From assembly GCA_902781895.1 (NCBI GenBank), contig CACZLA010000005.1, forward strand, positions 1-64,000: a stretch of 64,000 bases of DNA. The letters are read 5' to 3'. Positions within the stretch are counted from its first letter, which is position 1; each line of letters begins with the position of its first letter. The DNA is from an uncultured Lachnospiraceae bacterium (GTDB taxonomy: Bacteria > Bacillota > Clostridia > Lachnospirales > Lachnospiraceae). A program made the position numbers and the translations under genes. Shown piece by piece: positions 16,368 to 23,859 of the stretch. The notes under the pieces were generated by a model that saw nothing but the letters and a program-made list of their open reading frames with translations, did not search any database and was not told the origin of the DNA.

Positions 16368-17771
16368 ATGAATAACAATCCCATCTTACGTGAAAATGAA
16401 GTGGAAGCAAATCGCATGATGGCGCTGGTACTTGATGTTACCTTCGTGATCGTGGCAATTACCTGGGTTTTATTCGAGATGGATGTTTTCTATATTCGGA
16501 TCCAGTATCGCGGGCTGATGATCTTTAACCTTGCTCTGATCGGTATTGTAAATATAATCAGTCGACATTTCAAATTTGAAAAAGTATGGATCAAATATTT
16601 GCAGATGACGGCTGCAATACTTGTTTATGCCGTGACCACCATGGCACTTACTTATAATGTACCTTTTTTGGCAGCAATTCCGATCCTTTTATCCATACGT
16701 TATTTTAATAAACTATATACGATAAACATTTCTATCATATCTGTCTTTGTATTCTTTATTGCCTATATATTAGGGGCAAATTACGGAATGCTGGATCTGA
16801 ACTTTGTTCAGTATGACCCCGGGACCACCATTGTCACAAACGATGCAATGTGGCTTGACGATGCCGTCAGAGACATCCCGTATGATAGTATGCAGATGGT
16901 TAAGAATACGATCATTTCAAACTACTTTGTCAAACTGTTACAGCTGGTCATCATTGCGGTGGCTTCCAGGCAGATGGTAGTTTGCTGTCAGGTTCTTCTG
17001 CAAAAGGAGAAAAAACTTGCGGAAGGTAACGCAAGGATCGGAGCTGAACTGGAAATGGCAGAGAAGATTCAGAAGGATATGCTGCCGAGCATCTTCCCTA
17101 CTTTTTCGGAAAAAGAGGAATTTGACCTTTACGCTTCCATGACGACAGCCAGAGAAGTCGGTGGTGATTTCTATGATTTTTTCATGATCGATGAAAACCA
17201 TCTTTGTTTCCTGATCGCCGATGTTTCCGGCAAGGGAATCCCGGCAGCCATGTTTATGATGACAGCCAAGACTATGATCAAGGATTATGCTCTGACAAGG
17301 ACAAATACGTCGGAGATTTTTACAGAGGTAAATGAGCGGCTTTGTGAGAATAATGAAGCCGGGATGTTTGCAACGGCATGGATCGGAATCCTGGATCTAA
17401 AAACGAGGATCTTACAGTTTACCAATGCAGGACATAATTTTCCTATAATCCAAAAAAAGGGAATGCCTTGTGAAGCGCTGGAAAAGAAACACGGTCTTTT
17501 CCTGGCCGGAATGGAGGGGGTCGTATACAGACAGGATGAGATGCAGCTTAATCCCGGGGATCGTATTTTGCTTTATACGGACGGGGTTACCGAGTCGCAT
17601 AATCCCAAGAAGGAACTCTTCGGAGAAGAACGTCTGATGAATATTCTTAACCGTACCGATGGTGAAAAAGGAGAAACTGTGCTTTCGGGAATCTTAAATG
17701 AAGTAAAGACATTTGAGGCGGGAGTGGAACAGTTTGATGATATTACAATGTCGATTCTGACATTAAAATAA
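16368..17771 (+). CDS. Membrane-bound SpoIIE/RsbU-type PP2C serine phosphatase
   Basis: The protein has 467 residues. An N-terminal membrane region holds about six helices (residues 20-135 and 185-205). A short coiled linker (LLQKEKKLAEGNARIGAEL) leads to a PP2C phosphatase domain from about residue 225. It keeps the metal-binding motifs REVGGDFYDFF, IADVSGKGIPAAMFM, GMFATAWIG, FTNAGHNFP, LLYTDGVTES and the final QFDDITM. Enzymes of this class remove phosphate from serine on STAS-domain anti-anti-sigma proteins, and exactly such a gene follows 20 bases behind. The membrane region may sense an unknown signal. ACGGAGGGGG lies before ATG 16368. Confidence 0.93.
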   Translation: MNNNPILRENEVEANRMMALVLDVTFVIVAITWVLFEMDVFYIRIQYRGLMIFNLALIGIVNIISRHFKFEKVWIKYLQMTAAILVYAVTTMALTYNVPFLAAIPILLSIRYFNKLYTINISIISVFVFFIAYILGANYGMLDLNFVQYDPGTTIVTNDAMWLDDAVRDIPYDSMQMVKNTIISNYFVKLLQLVIIAVASRQMVVCCQVLLQKEKKLAEGNARIGAELEMAEKIQKDMLPSIFPTFSEKEEFDLYASMTTAREVGGDFYDFFMIDENHLCFLIADVSGKGIPAAMFMMTAKTMIKDYALTRTNTSEIFTEVNERLCENNEAGMFATAWIGILDLKTRILQFTNAGHNFPIIQKKGMPCEALEKKHGLFLAGMEGVVYRQDEMQLNPGDRILLYTDGVTESHNPKKELFGEERLMNILNRTDGEKGETVLSGILNEVKTFEAGVEQFDDITMSILTLK

Positions 17772-17791
17772 AACAAGCAGGAGGACAGAAA

Positions 17792-18094
17792 ATGGAACTG
17801 GAAATGAAAACTAAAAAAGATGGAAAAAATATGGAAATTATTTTAATTGGGGAAATAAATACGAATACCGCCCCGGAACTTAAGACACTTTTTGAAAATG
17901 AACTGGATCCTTCCGGGGAGCTTACACTGGATTTTAAAGACTGTGATTTTGTCTCATCCGCAGGACTCCGTGTTCTTTTAAATACATTTAAGAGTATGAA
18001 GAGTTCCGGTGGTCAGATGAAGTTCCTGAATATCGGGCCGAATTTCAAAGAGGTACTTTATATAACCGGACTGGATGCGGTTTTCCATTTATAA
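17792..18094 (+). CDS. STAS-domain anti-anti-sigma factor (SpoIIAA/RsbV-like)
   Basis: The protein has 100 residues, the usual size. Typical motifs are IILIGEINTNTAPEL, LDFKDCDFVSSAGLRVLL and ITGLDAVFHL. One of the two serines in FVSSAGLR (about residues 56-57) is the expected phosphorylation site. By family rule the unphosphorylated form binds the RsbW-like kinase and frees that kinase's target; the SpoIIE-type phosphatase upstream would regenerate it. AGGAGG lies 8-9 bases before ATG 17792. Confidence 0.93.
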   Translation: MELEMKTKKDGKNMEIILIGEINTNTAPELKTLFENELDPSGELTLDFKDCDFVSSAGLRVLLNTFKSMKSSGGQMKFLNIGPNFKEVLYITGLDAVFHL

Positions 18095-18129
18095 TGATTC
18101 AAATACCCTCTGAAAGATGAGATATTTAT

Positions 18130-18756
18130 ATGAATGTATACGATTTTGACGGTACGATCTATTATCCGGATTGTGCATTAAACTTTATGTTTTGGTGTTT
18201 AAGAAGACACCCTTCTTTGTTCTTTACGTATGTACCGAAACTGATAAAATGTGGGATTCAATATAAACGAAAAAAGATTCCCAGATTTATTTTTGAGCGG
18301 ACATTTTTCAGTTTTCTTTGTAAGGTTGATGATTTTGATGTGCAGATAGAGAAATTCTGGGATAAGGCCATAAAAAGAATGTCTGCGTGGTATCTGGCAC
18401 AAAAACGACCTGATGATCTGATCATCAGTGCTTCTCCAAATTGCATCATCGAGCCGATTGCCAGAAGACTCGGTGTTAATTTTGTTGCAACAGAGTACGA
18501 TCGTGAAGTTGGGGCTTTTGTTGACAATCTGATGTTTGCAAGAGAAAAAGCCGCATACATTTTCGACCAGGGATTTCCGGAGATCGAGAATTTCTATTCC
18601 GACTCTTTAGCAGATACTCCGATGGCTTTGTGCGCGGAGAAAGCACATCTGGTAACACATAAGGCACAGGTGGTTGAGGATTGGCCAAAACTGGATACGG
18701 AAACACTAAAGAAGGTATATGAAAAAATAGATTCAGGCTGGTCGGTTCACTTATAG
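18130..18756 (+). CDS. HAD superfamily phosphatase (HAD-IB-like)
   Basis: The protein has 208 residues. Motif I is YDFDGTIYYPD at residues 3-13, with both catalytic Asp. Motif II is LIISASPNCII, motif III the Lys in the AREKAAYIF region, and motif IV YSDSLADTPM. The order matches HAD-IB phosphoserine-phosphatase-like enzymes and related lipid-phosphate phosphatases. The hydrophobic and basic cap (FFTYVPKLIKCGIQYKRKKI) suggests a membrane-near substrate. It lies between the STAS gene and the kinase gene, so it is part of the same operon, although phosphatases of this type are not part of known partner-switching sets. It may act on the product of the FGGY kinase. Confidence 0.85.
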   Translation: MNVYDFDGTIYYPDCALNFMFWCLRRHPSLFFTYVPKLIKCGIQYKRKKIPRFIFERTFFSFLCKVDDFDVQIEKFWDKAIKRMSAWYLAQKRPDDLIISASPNCIIEPIARRLGVNFVATEYDREVGAFVDNLMFAREKAAYIFDQGFPEIENFYSDSLADTPMALCAEKAHLVTHKAQVVEDWPKLDTETLKKVYEKIDSGWSVHL

Positions 18757-18776
18757 GAAAAAGGAAATTAGTGTAA

Positions 18777-19196
18777 ATGAAAGAACTCCATGTTAATTCT
18801 AATGTTGAGAATATTCCGACAGTGAAGAACTTCGTCTGTTCCGAACTGGAAAGACTCGGCTGCACGGAAAGGCTTGTGATGCAGATGAAGATGGCCGTGG
18901 ATGAACTGTTTGCAAATATCAGTTTTTATGCTTACGATTCAGAATCCGGACCGGTTACCGTACTATTTGACTACGAAGAGGAGTCCTCGACGGCCATTCT
19001 TACTTTCATCGATGAAGGAAAGCCTTATAATCCCCTGGAAGCTGAAGAACCGGATGTTGAACTTGAGGGAGAACTTCGCCCTATCGGGGGGCTTGGTATC
19101 TTTCTGGTTCGAAATCTAATGGATGATATGCTGTATGAGTATAAAGACAGACAAAACATATTAACCTTAAAAAAGAATACAGAAATTCTATTTTGA
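18777..19196 (+). CDS. RsbW/SpoIIAB-like serine kinase, anti-sigma type ATP-binding protein
   Basis: The protein has 139 residues and forms a compact HATPase fold. The N box reads AVDELFANISFYAY, the G1 box FIDEGKPYNPL, and the G2 region IGGLGIFLVRNLMDDMLYEY. All key residues are present, unlike the related domain at the end of the MATE protein. By family rule it phosphorylates the STAS protein encoded at 17792 and holds a partner inactive. In B. subtilis that partner is a sigma factor, but none is encoded in this cluster. It is the last gene before the zinc operon promoter. I see no separate terminator unless the palindrome at 19228-19274 serves as one. Confidence 0.92.
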   Translation: MKELHVNSNVENIPTVKNFVCSELERLGCTERLVMQMKMAVDELFANISFYAYDSESGPVTVLFDYEEESSTAILTFIDEGKPYNPLEAEEPDVELEGELRPIGGLGIFLVRNLMDDMLYEYKDRQNILTLKKNTEILF

Positions 19197-19203
19197 ATGA
19201 TGC

Positions 19204-19274
19204 TTGACAAAATAATAATCCAAGAGTAAAATGAAAATCGTTTTCAAATTGAATTTGAAAACGATTTTCATTTT
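19204..19274 (+). promoter_or_regulatory. Promoter overlapped by a perfect 47-bp palindromic Fur-family operator
   Basis: TTGACA (19204-19209) and TAAAAT (19227-19232) are separated by 17 bases. From 19228 to 19274 there are two 23-base arms that are exact reverse complements around one central G. Each arm contains a 15-base Fur-type box of the 7-1-7 kind, TGAAAATCGTTTTCA (19232-19246) and its inverse (19256-19270), centred 24 bases apart. Binding would cover the -10 and the transcription start. It lies just upstream of the Fur-family gene and the zinc transporter genes and is most likely the zinc-responsive autoregulatory site. The same palindrome could also work as a terminator for the upstream operon. 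Confidence 0.85.
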
Positions 19275-19342
19275 GTTATTAATGAGTTAATGCATATGGA
19301 ATTCAACAATGGCATTAACATATGAAAAAAAGGCTTCATACT

Positions 19343-19759
19343 ATGAATACAAAATCAAAATACAATACAAAACAGAAAGCAGAGCTGACGGCATATCTGA
19401 TGAGTAAGGCCGGCGAACATGTGACTGTAAACGACGTCTGCAGACACTTTGAAGAAAAGGGCAGACCTATCGGAGTTACAACTGTATACAGGCAGCTTGA
19501 TAAGATGGTGGAAGAGGGACTTGTAAACAAGTACAATCTCGACTCCAAAAGCTCTGCCTGCTATGAATATATAGATTCAGAGCATCATATGGATGGAGCG
19601 TGCTCCTGCTATCACTGTAAATGTGAGAAATGCGGAAAGCTTATCCATCTTCACTGTGAAGAAATAGAGGAACTGATGAAACACATTGAAGGAAACCACG
19701 GATTTGTGATAAATCCAAAAAGTACTGTATTTTACGGAGTTTGTGAGGACTGTAAATAG
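19343..19759 (+). CDS. zur: Fur family metal regulator, probably Zur
   Basis: The protein has 138 residues from ATG 19343. The winged helix (VTVNDVCRHFEEK, GVTTVYRQLDKMVEEGLVNK) is the standard Fur DNA-binding domain. The metal-binding half has EHHMDGACSCYHC, CEKCGKLIHLHCEE and a closing CEDC. CEKC and CEDC would form the structural zinc site. The added Cys-rich piece GACSCYHC is unusual. I chose ATG 19343 rather than 19322 because only the former has an AAAGG site at good spacing. Repression of the following znu genes by zinc-loaded protein is the natural reading, given the operator at 19228-19274. Confidence 0.85.
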   Translation: MNTKSKYNTKQKAELTAYLMSKAGEHVTVNDVCRHFEEKGRPIGVTTVYRQLDKMVEEGLVNKYNLDSKSSACYEYIDSEHHMDGACSCYHCKCEKCGKLIHLHCEEIEELMKHIEGNHGFVINPKSTVFYGVCEDCK

Positions 19760-19779
19760 TGAAGAGAGGGTTTACCGGG

Positions 19780-20088
19780 ATGTGTAAAAAAGATAAATGG
19801 ATGAAAAGGATTGCTGCATTATGTGGTATATTTCTTGTTGGAATTCTCCTTCTGTCAACGGCTTTTATTGCAGAGGAAATCGGTCAACATGACTGCGCAG
19901 GCGAGGAATGTCCAATATGTGAGACTATTGAAGAATGCATTAATAATATGTATGTTTGTGGTCTTGGTGTAGTACTTCTTACGTTATTTGTTGTATTTAC
20001 GGGCGTTTTCAAAATGATTACGGAACGTCTGCAGATATACAGAATAATAAAAACACCTGTGACATATAAGGTGAGGCTGGATAATTGA
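19780..20088 (+). CDS. Small membrane protein of the zinc operon with Cys motif
   Basis: The protein has 102 residues from ATG 19780. It has two membrane helices (about 10-30 and 55-76). Between them lies a short exposed segment with HDCAGEECPICETIEEC, a His and four Cys within 17 residues that could bind zinc. The frame also opens at GTG 19759, right on the stop of the regulator gene, but AGAGAGGG at 19762-19769 favours ATG 19780. I do not recognise a named family. Its place between the regulator and the binding protein suggests a zinc-related role. Confidence 0.65.
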   Translation: MCKKDKWMKRIAALCGIFLVGILLLSTAFIAEEIGQHDCAGEECPICETIEECINNMYVCGLGVVLLTLFVVFTGVFKMITERLQIYRIIKTPVTYKVRLDN

Positions 20089-20152
20089 TAATCCTTTTGG
20101 TTATGGTGTAGAAGTTGTCAGATAGATTGGAAATAATATAGAAAAGGATTAT
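20088..20152 (+). promoter_or_regulatory. Long-range hairpin that could mask the znuA ribosome site
   Basis: ATAATCCTTTT at 20088-20098 is the exact reverse complement of AAAAGGATTAT at 20142-20152, with 43 bases between. The right arm contains the AAAAGGA ribosome site for ATG 20158. Pairing would hide it, so translation of the binding protein could be controlled at the RNA level or coupled to the gene before. Confidence 0.45.
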
Positions 20153-20157
20153 TTAAT

Positions 20158-21441
20158 ATGAAGAGTTATATAAAAAAAATAGTTACATTTATTCTTGTTT
20201 CATCTATGGTGCTGGGACTTACAGCCTGTGGATCAGGTTCATCCAAAGCGAAAGCCGGTGATGGAAAGCTGCATATAGTTACGACTATATTTCCTGAGTA
20301 TGACTGGGTCAGGGAAATAGCAGGAGACAAGATAGGGAGTATTGAGCTGACCATGCTTCTTGATAACGGTGTGGATCTTCACAGCTTTCAGCCAACTGCG
20401 GAAGATATAACAAAGATAAAAACCTGCGATATATTTATCTATGTGGGTGGTGAGTCTGACAAGTGGGTTGATGATGTTTTGAAGGAAGCTTCAAATAAGG
20501 ATATGACGGTTATAGACCTTCTGGATGTTCTCGGCGACTCAGTTAGAGAAGAGGAAGTTGTCGAGGGAATGCAGGGAGAAGATGAGCATGAGCATGGAGA
20601 TGAGGCTGATCATGAAGATGCAAATGCGGATGAACATGAGGATGAGAAGGAAGATGTAAATGTGGATGAAGCTTCGGATGAGGGAAATGGACCACAGGGC
20701 TTCAAGGAGATACCACAGGAAGAAGCGGAAGCGATAGACGGTGAAGGCTCTATGGAAGACGGCTTAGAGCAGGAAAGTGATCTTCATGATGCAGATGCAA
20801 ATGAGATAGAAGATGCTTCAGATGATAAACATGATGATAAGGAAGATAGTGACCATGAGGAAGCAGAGGGACATCATCATGATGACAGGGATATAGAGTA
20901 TGATGAGCATGTATGGCTGTCCCTGAGAAATGCTCAGGTGCTGGTAAATGAGATATCCTCAAAAATGTGCGAGAAGGATCCCGGGAATGCCGATACCTAT
21001 AAGAAGAATGCAGAGGATTATTGTAAGAAGCTTTCGGATCTAGATGCACAGTATAAAGAGACAGTAGAAAACGCCAGGATAAAAACTGTTCTGTTTGCAG
21101 ACAGATTTCCATTCAGATACATGGTTGAGGATTACGGCCTTGATTATTATGCAGCATTTGTGGGATGCTCTGCTGAAACTGAGGCCAGCTTTGAAACAGT
21201 CATTTTCCTTGCAGAAAAGATAGATGAACTTAGTCTTCCGACTATTTGTACTATAGAAAAGAGTGATAAGAAGATTGCCGAGACAGTTAAGGAAAATACC
21301 AAAACAAAGGATCAGGAAATCATAACTATGGATTCTCTTCAGTCAGTTACATCAGAGGATGTAAAGTCGGGTGAGACATATTTAAAGAGGATGACAGACA
21401 ATCTTGAAGCTTTGAAGAAGGCACTGGGTGTTACCGGATAA
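20158..21441 (+). CDS. znuA: Zinc ABC transporter substrate-binding lipoprotein
   Basis: The protein has 427 residues. A signal peptide with lipobox LTAC is at about residues 20-25. The first lobe holds TTIFPEYDWVREIAG and a ligand His in NGVDLHSFQPTAEDI. Between about 135 and 250 there is a very acidic insertion rich in Asp, Glu and His, typical of zinc-binding loops but unusually long. The second ligand His is in YDEHVWLSLRN. Where most ZnuA proteins have a third His, this one reads FADRFPFRYM; the acidic GCSAETEASFETV follows. It would deliver Zn2+ to the ZnuBC transporter encoded just behind. Confidence 0.93.
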   Translation: MKSYIKKIVTFILVSSMVLGLTACGSGSSKAKAGDGKLHIVTTIFPEYDWVREIAGDKIGSIELTMLLDNGVDLHSFQPTAEDITKIKTCDIFIYVGGESDKWVDDVLKEASNKDMTVIDLLDVLGDSVREEEVVEGMQGEDEHEHGDEADHEDANADEHEDEKEDVNVDEASDEGNGPQGFKEIPQEEAEAIDGEGSMEDGLEQESDLHDADANEIEDASDDKHDDKEDSDHEEAEGHHHDDRDIEYDEHVWLSLRNAQVLVNEISSKMCEKDPGNADTYKKNAEDYCKKLSDLDAQYKETVENARIKTVLFADRFPFRYMVEDYGLDYYAAFVGCSAETEASFETVIFLAEKIDELSLPTICTIEKSDKKIAETVKENTKTKDQEIITMDSLQSVTSEDVKSGETYLKRMTDNLEALKKALGVTG

Positions 21442-21462
21442 TAAGAAAAGAGTTTGAACGAG

Positions 21463-22179
21463 ATGAATTATATAGAAGTAAAGGATATTACAACAGGATA
21501 TGATGGGATTCCTCTTACGAAGCATATAAACTTTAATGTGGAGAAGGGTGACTATGTCTGTATAGTCGGAGAAAACGGTGCCGGAAAAAGTACCCTCATG
21601 AAGACTATCCTGAAGCTTATCCCTGTTATTAAGGGTGAGATTTTATACAGCGATGAACTGGGGAAAGGTGATATAGGATATCTGCCTCAGCAGACCATAG
21701 TTCAGAAGGATTTCCCGGCAAGTGTCTGGGAGATAGTTCTTTCCGGAAATCTGTCCAAATCGGGAATGCGCCCTTTCTATAACGCAGAGGAAAAGAAAGC
21801 GGCGAAGGAAAGTCTGAAAAGACTGGATGCCTGGGACCTGAGGAAGAAGACCTTCAGAAATCTTTCAGGTGGACAACAGCAGAGAGTTCTGCTGGCACGT
21901 GCGCTTACGGCCACATCTAAACTCATCCTTCTGGATGAACCGGTCAGCGGTCTGGATCCGAAGGTTACGGAGGAACTGTACAGAATAGTTAAGTCACTTA
22001 ATGAAGAGGGTGTTACCATTATCATGATATCCCATGATATCAGTACTGCTGTCAGATACTCAAGTCATATACTTCATCTCGGACATAAACAGCTGTTTTT
22101 CGGAAAGACCGGTGATTATGTTGAGAGTGAAGCATATAAATTCTTCTCCAGTATCGGTGAAGATAAAGATGAAGATTAA
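21463..22179 (+). CDS. znuC: Zinc ABC transporter ATPase
   Basis: The Walker A loop is GENGAGKSTLMKT (about residues 36-48), the Q loop is in GYLPQQT, the signature is NLSGGQQQRVLLARAL, Walker B is KLILLDEP, and the switch His is in MISHD. At 239 residues it has the usual length. It powers zinc uptake with ZnuB. The frame can be extended to a TTG at 21454, but ATG 21463 is a better fit, with AAGAG 10 bases upstream. It lies 21 bases behind the binding-protein gene. Confidence 0.93.
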   Translation: MNYIEVKDITTGYDGIPLTKHINFNVEKGDYVCIVGENGAGKSTLMKTILKLIPVIKGEILYSDELGKGDIGYLPQQTIVQKDFPASVWEIVLSGNLSKSGMRPFYNAEEKKAAKESLKRLDAWDLRKKTFRNLSGGQQQRVLLARALTATSKLILLDEPVSGLDPKVTEELYRIVKSLNEEGVTIIMISHDISTAVRYSSHILHLGHKQLFFGKTGDYVESEAYKFFSSIGEDKDED

Positions 22180-22205
22180 ATACATATTTAAAATAGGAAT
22201 TGGTA

Positions 22206-23045
22206 ATGGACGAATTATTTTATTATCTACAATTTGATTTCGTTATATATGCACTTATAGTCGGAGTGCTTATAGCACTCTGCTCGTCACTTCTCGGCGT
22301 GACTCTCGTGCTGAAGCGATACTCCTTTATCGGAGACGGACTGTCACATGTGGCATTTGGTGCTATGGCAATAGCGACCGTGTTAAAGCTCACCAGCAAT
22401 ACCATACTTGTAATGCCGGTGACTATCATAGTTGCAGTCCTGCTTCTCAGAAACGGAAGTAAGTCGATGCTGAAGGGTGATGCAGCTATAGCTATGCTTT
22501 CGGTTACATCCCTGGCATTTGGATATATGATAATGAATGTATTTTCAACCTCGGCAAATGTATCCGGAGATGTCTGCAGTACTCTCTTCGGATCCACATC
22601 TATCCTTACACTGGATAAGACTGAGGTTATTATATGTATTGTTTTATCGGTAGTTGTTATCGCATTGTTCATTCTTCTTTATAACAAGATTTTTGCGGTT
22701 ACATTTGACGAGACCTTCTGCAGGGCAACTGGTGTTCCTGCGGGAAGATATAATTTTTTGATAGCAGTCATCATAGCAGTTATAATTGTTATGGGAATGA
22801 ATCTGGTGGGAAGTCTGCTGATATCCGCCCTGATCGTATTTCCGGCACTGGCTGCTATGAGAGTCAGCGGAACCTTTAAGGGTGTTGTCATCCTTTCGGC
22901 TATATTTTCGGTGATCTGCGCTCTGGTGGGAATGATCATTTCCATACTCTGCTCCACACCGGTGGGTGCTACAATAGTTGCAATGAATCTGGCTGTATTT
23001 ATAGTGGCTTGGTTTGTGGGTAAATTTATAATGAAGCTTTCATAG
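22206..23045 (+). CDS. znuB: Zinc ABC transporter permease
   Basis: The protein has 279 residues with eight to nine hydrophobic helices of the ABC-3 (ZnuB/AdcB) permease family. Family motifs are LVLKRYSFIGDGLSHVAFG (contact with the ATPase), DETFCRATGVPAGRYN, and VGSLLISALIVFPALAA. ATG 22206 has AGGAA at about 22195 at good spacing; an in-frame TTG at 22200 is less likely. A 17-base tandem array separates it from the next lipoprotein gene. Confidence 0.93.
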   Translation: MDELFYYLQFDFVIYALIVGVLIALCSSLLGVTLVLKRYSFIGDGLSHVAFGAMAIATVLKLTSNTILVMPVTIIVAVLLLRNGSKSMLKGDAAIAMLSVTSLAFGYMIMNVFSTSANVSGDVCSTLFGSTSILTLDKTEVIICIVLSVVVIALFILLYNKIFAVTFDETFCRATGVPAGRYNFLIAVIIAVIIVMGMNLVGSLLISALIVFPALAAMRVSGTFKGVVILSAIFSVICALVGMIISILCSTPVGATIVAMNLAVFIVAWFVGKFIMKLS

Positions 23046-23054
23046 TTAAAATAT

Positions 23055-23161
23055 CTAATAAGAGAAATCGACTAATAAGAGAAACCTACTAATATAGAGG
23101 AAATTGTTTAACAAGAGAAATTGTTTAATAAGAGAAATTGACCAACAGGGGAAAACGTTTA
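23055..23161 (+). repeat. Six-unit 17-bp tandem array ending in a ribosome site
   Basis: Units start at 23055, 23072, 23089 (22 bases), 23111, 23128 and 23145. All carry a variant of taataagagaaattg. The last unit has changed to contain AGGGGA, which serves the ATG at 23164. The array fills the whole gap between znuB and the lipoprotein gene. Confidence 0.75.
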
Positions 23162-23163
23162 AG

Positions 23164-23859
23164 ATGGAAAAAATAGTGATAAAGAAAAGTGTAATTAAGA
23201 AAACAGAAAAAACAATAAGTGTTGCGCTTGCATCAATGATGCTGCTCAGCCTTTCGGCGTGTGGAAATGCTTCAGCTGACAGCAAGGTGAAGACAGGAAA
23301 TAATGTGCAGAATACCATAGATCAGCAGGTTGCCAAGGAAACATCTTCAGAGGAGACTACCCAGGCTACGACTGAGGCAACAACTCAGGCTACCACGGAG
23401 GCCACAACAGTTGCAGGTACGGCTTCCTCAACGGACGTTTCAAATTGGGACGCAGATGTAACTGCTGAAGAGATAGAGAAGTATTCATCTGAGGATGCAG
23501 ATATAGATCTTACAAAGATGGACAGTAATATGATATATTCCACAGTCTATCAGCTGACTTATGACGCTCATTCATATGAGGGTAAGATGGTAAAGATGAA
23601 GGGACAGTATTATGTGGGAATAGATCAGGAGACCGGAGCGGTTTACCATTTTATTCTGATGAAGGATGCCCAGGCGTGCTGTCAGCAGGGAATAGAATTT
23701 GTTTGGGGAGACGGAAGTCACAAATATCCGGATGAATATCCTGCAGACGGAACGGATATCGTTGTTCTGGGAAGATACGAAACCTATAAGGATAATCCGG
23801 ACGATGAATATGAATTCTGTCGTATTGCAAACGCAAGTATGGAGGTTGTAAAAAACTGA
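23164..23859 (+). CDS. Lipoprotein with Thr-rich linker, zinc operon member
   Basis: The protein has 231 residues from ATG 23164. A basic start and hydrophobic segment lead to the lipobox LSAC (about residue 33), so it is exported and lipid-anchored. A Thr/Glu/Ala-rich linker with repeated ATTEATTQ follows. The C-terminal domain from about residue 120 reads YEGKMVKMKGQYYVG, MKDAQACCQQGIEFVWG and DGTDIVVLGRYETY, a compact beta-rich fold resembling small OB-like domains. The double Cys may bind metal. The frame extends upstream to TTG 23104, but that part is the repeat array. Its last base overlaps the start of trmL (ATGA). A role in zinc handling is inferred only from position. Confidence 0.75.
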   Translation: MEKIVIKKSVIKKTEKTISVALASMMLLSLSACGNASADSKVKTGNNVQNTIDQQVAKETSSEETTQATTEATTQATTEATTVAGTASSTDVSNWDADVTAEEIEKYSSEDADIDLTKMDSNMIYSTVYQLTYDAHSYEGKMVKMKGQYYVGIDQETGAVYHFILMKDAQACCQQGIEFVWGDGSHKYPDEYPADGTDIVVLGRYETYKDNPDDEYEFCRIANASMEVVKN

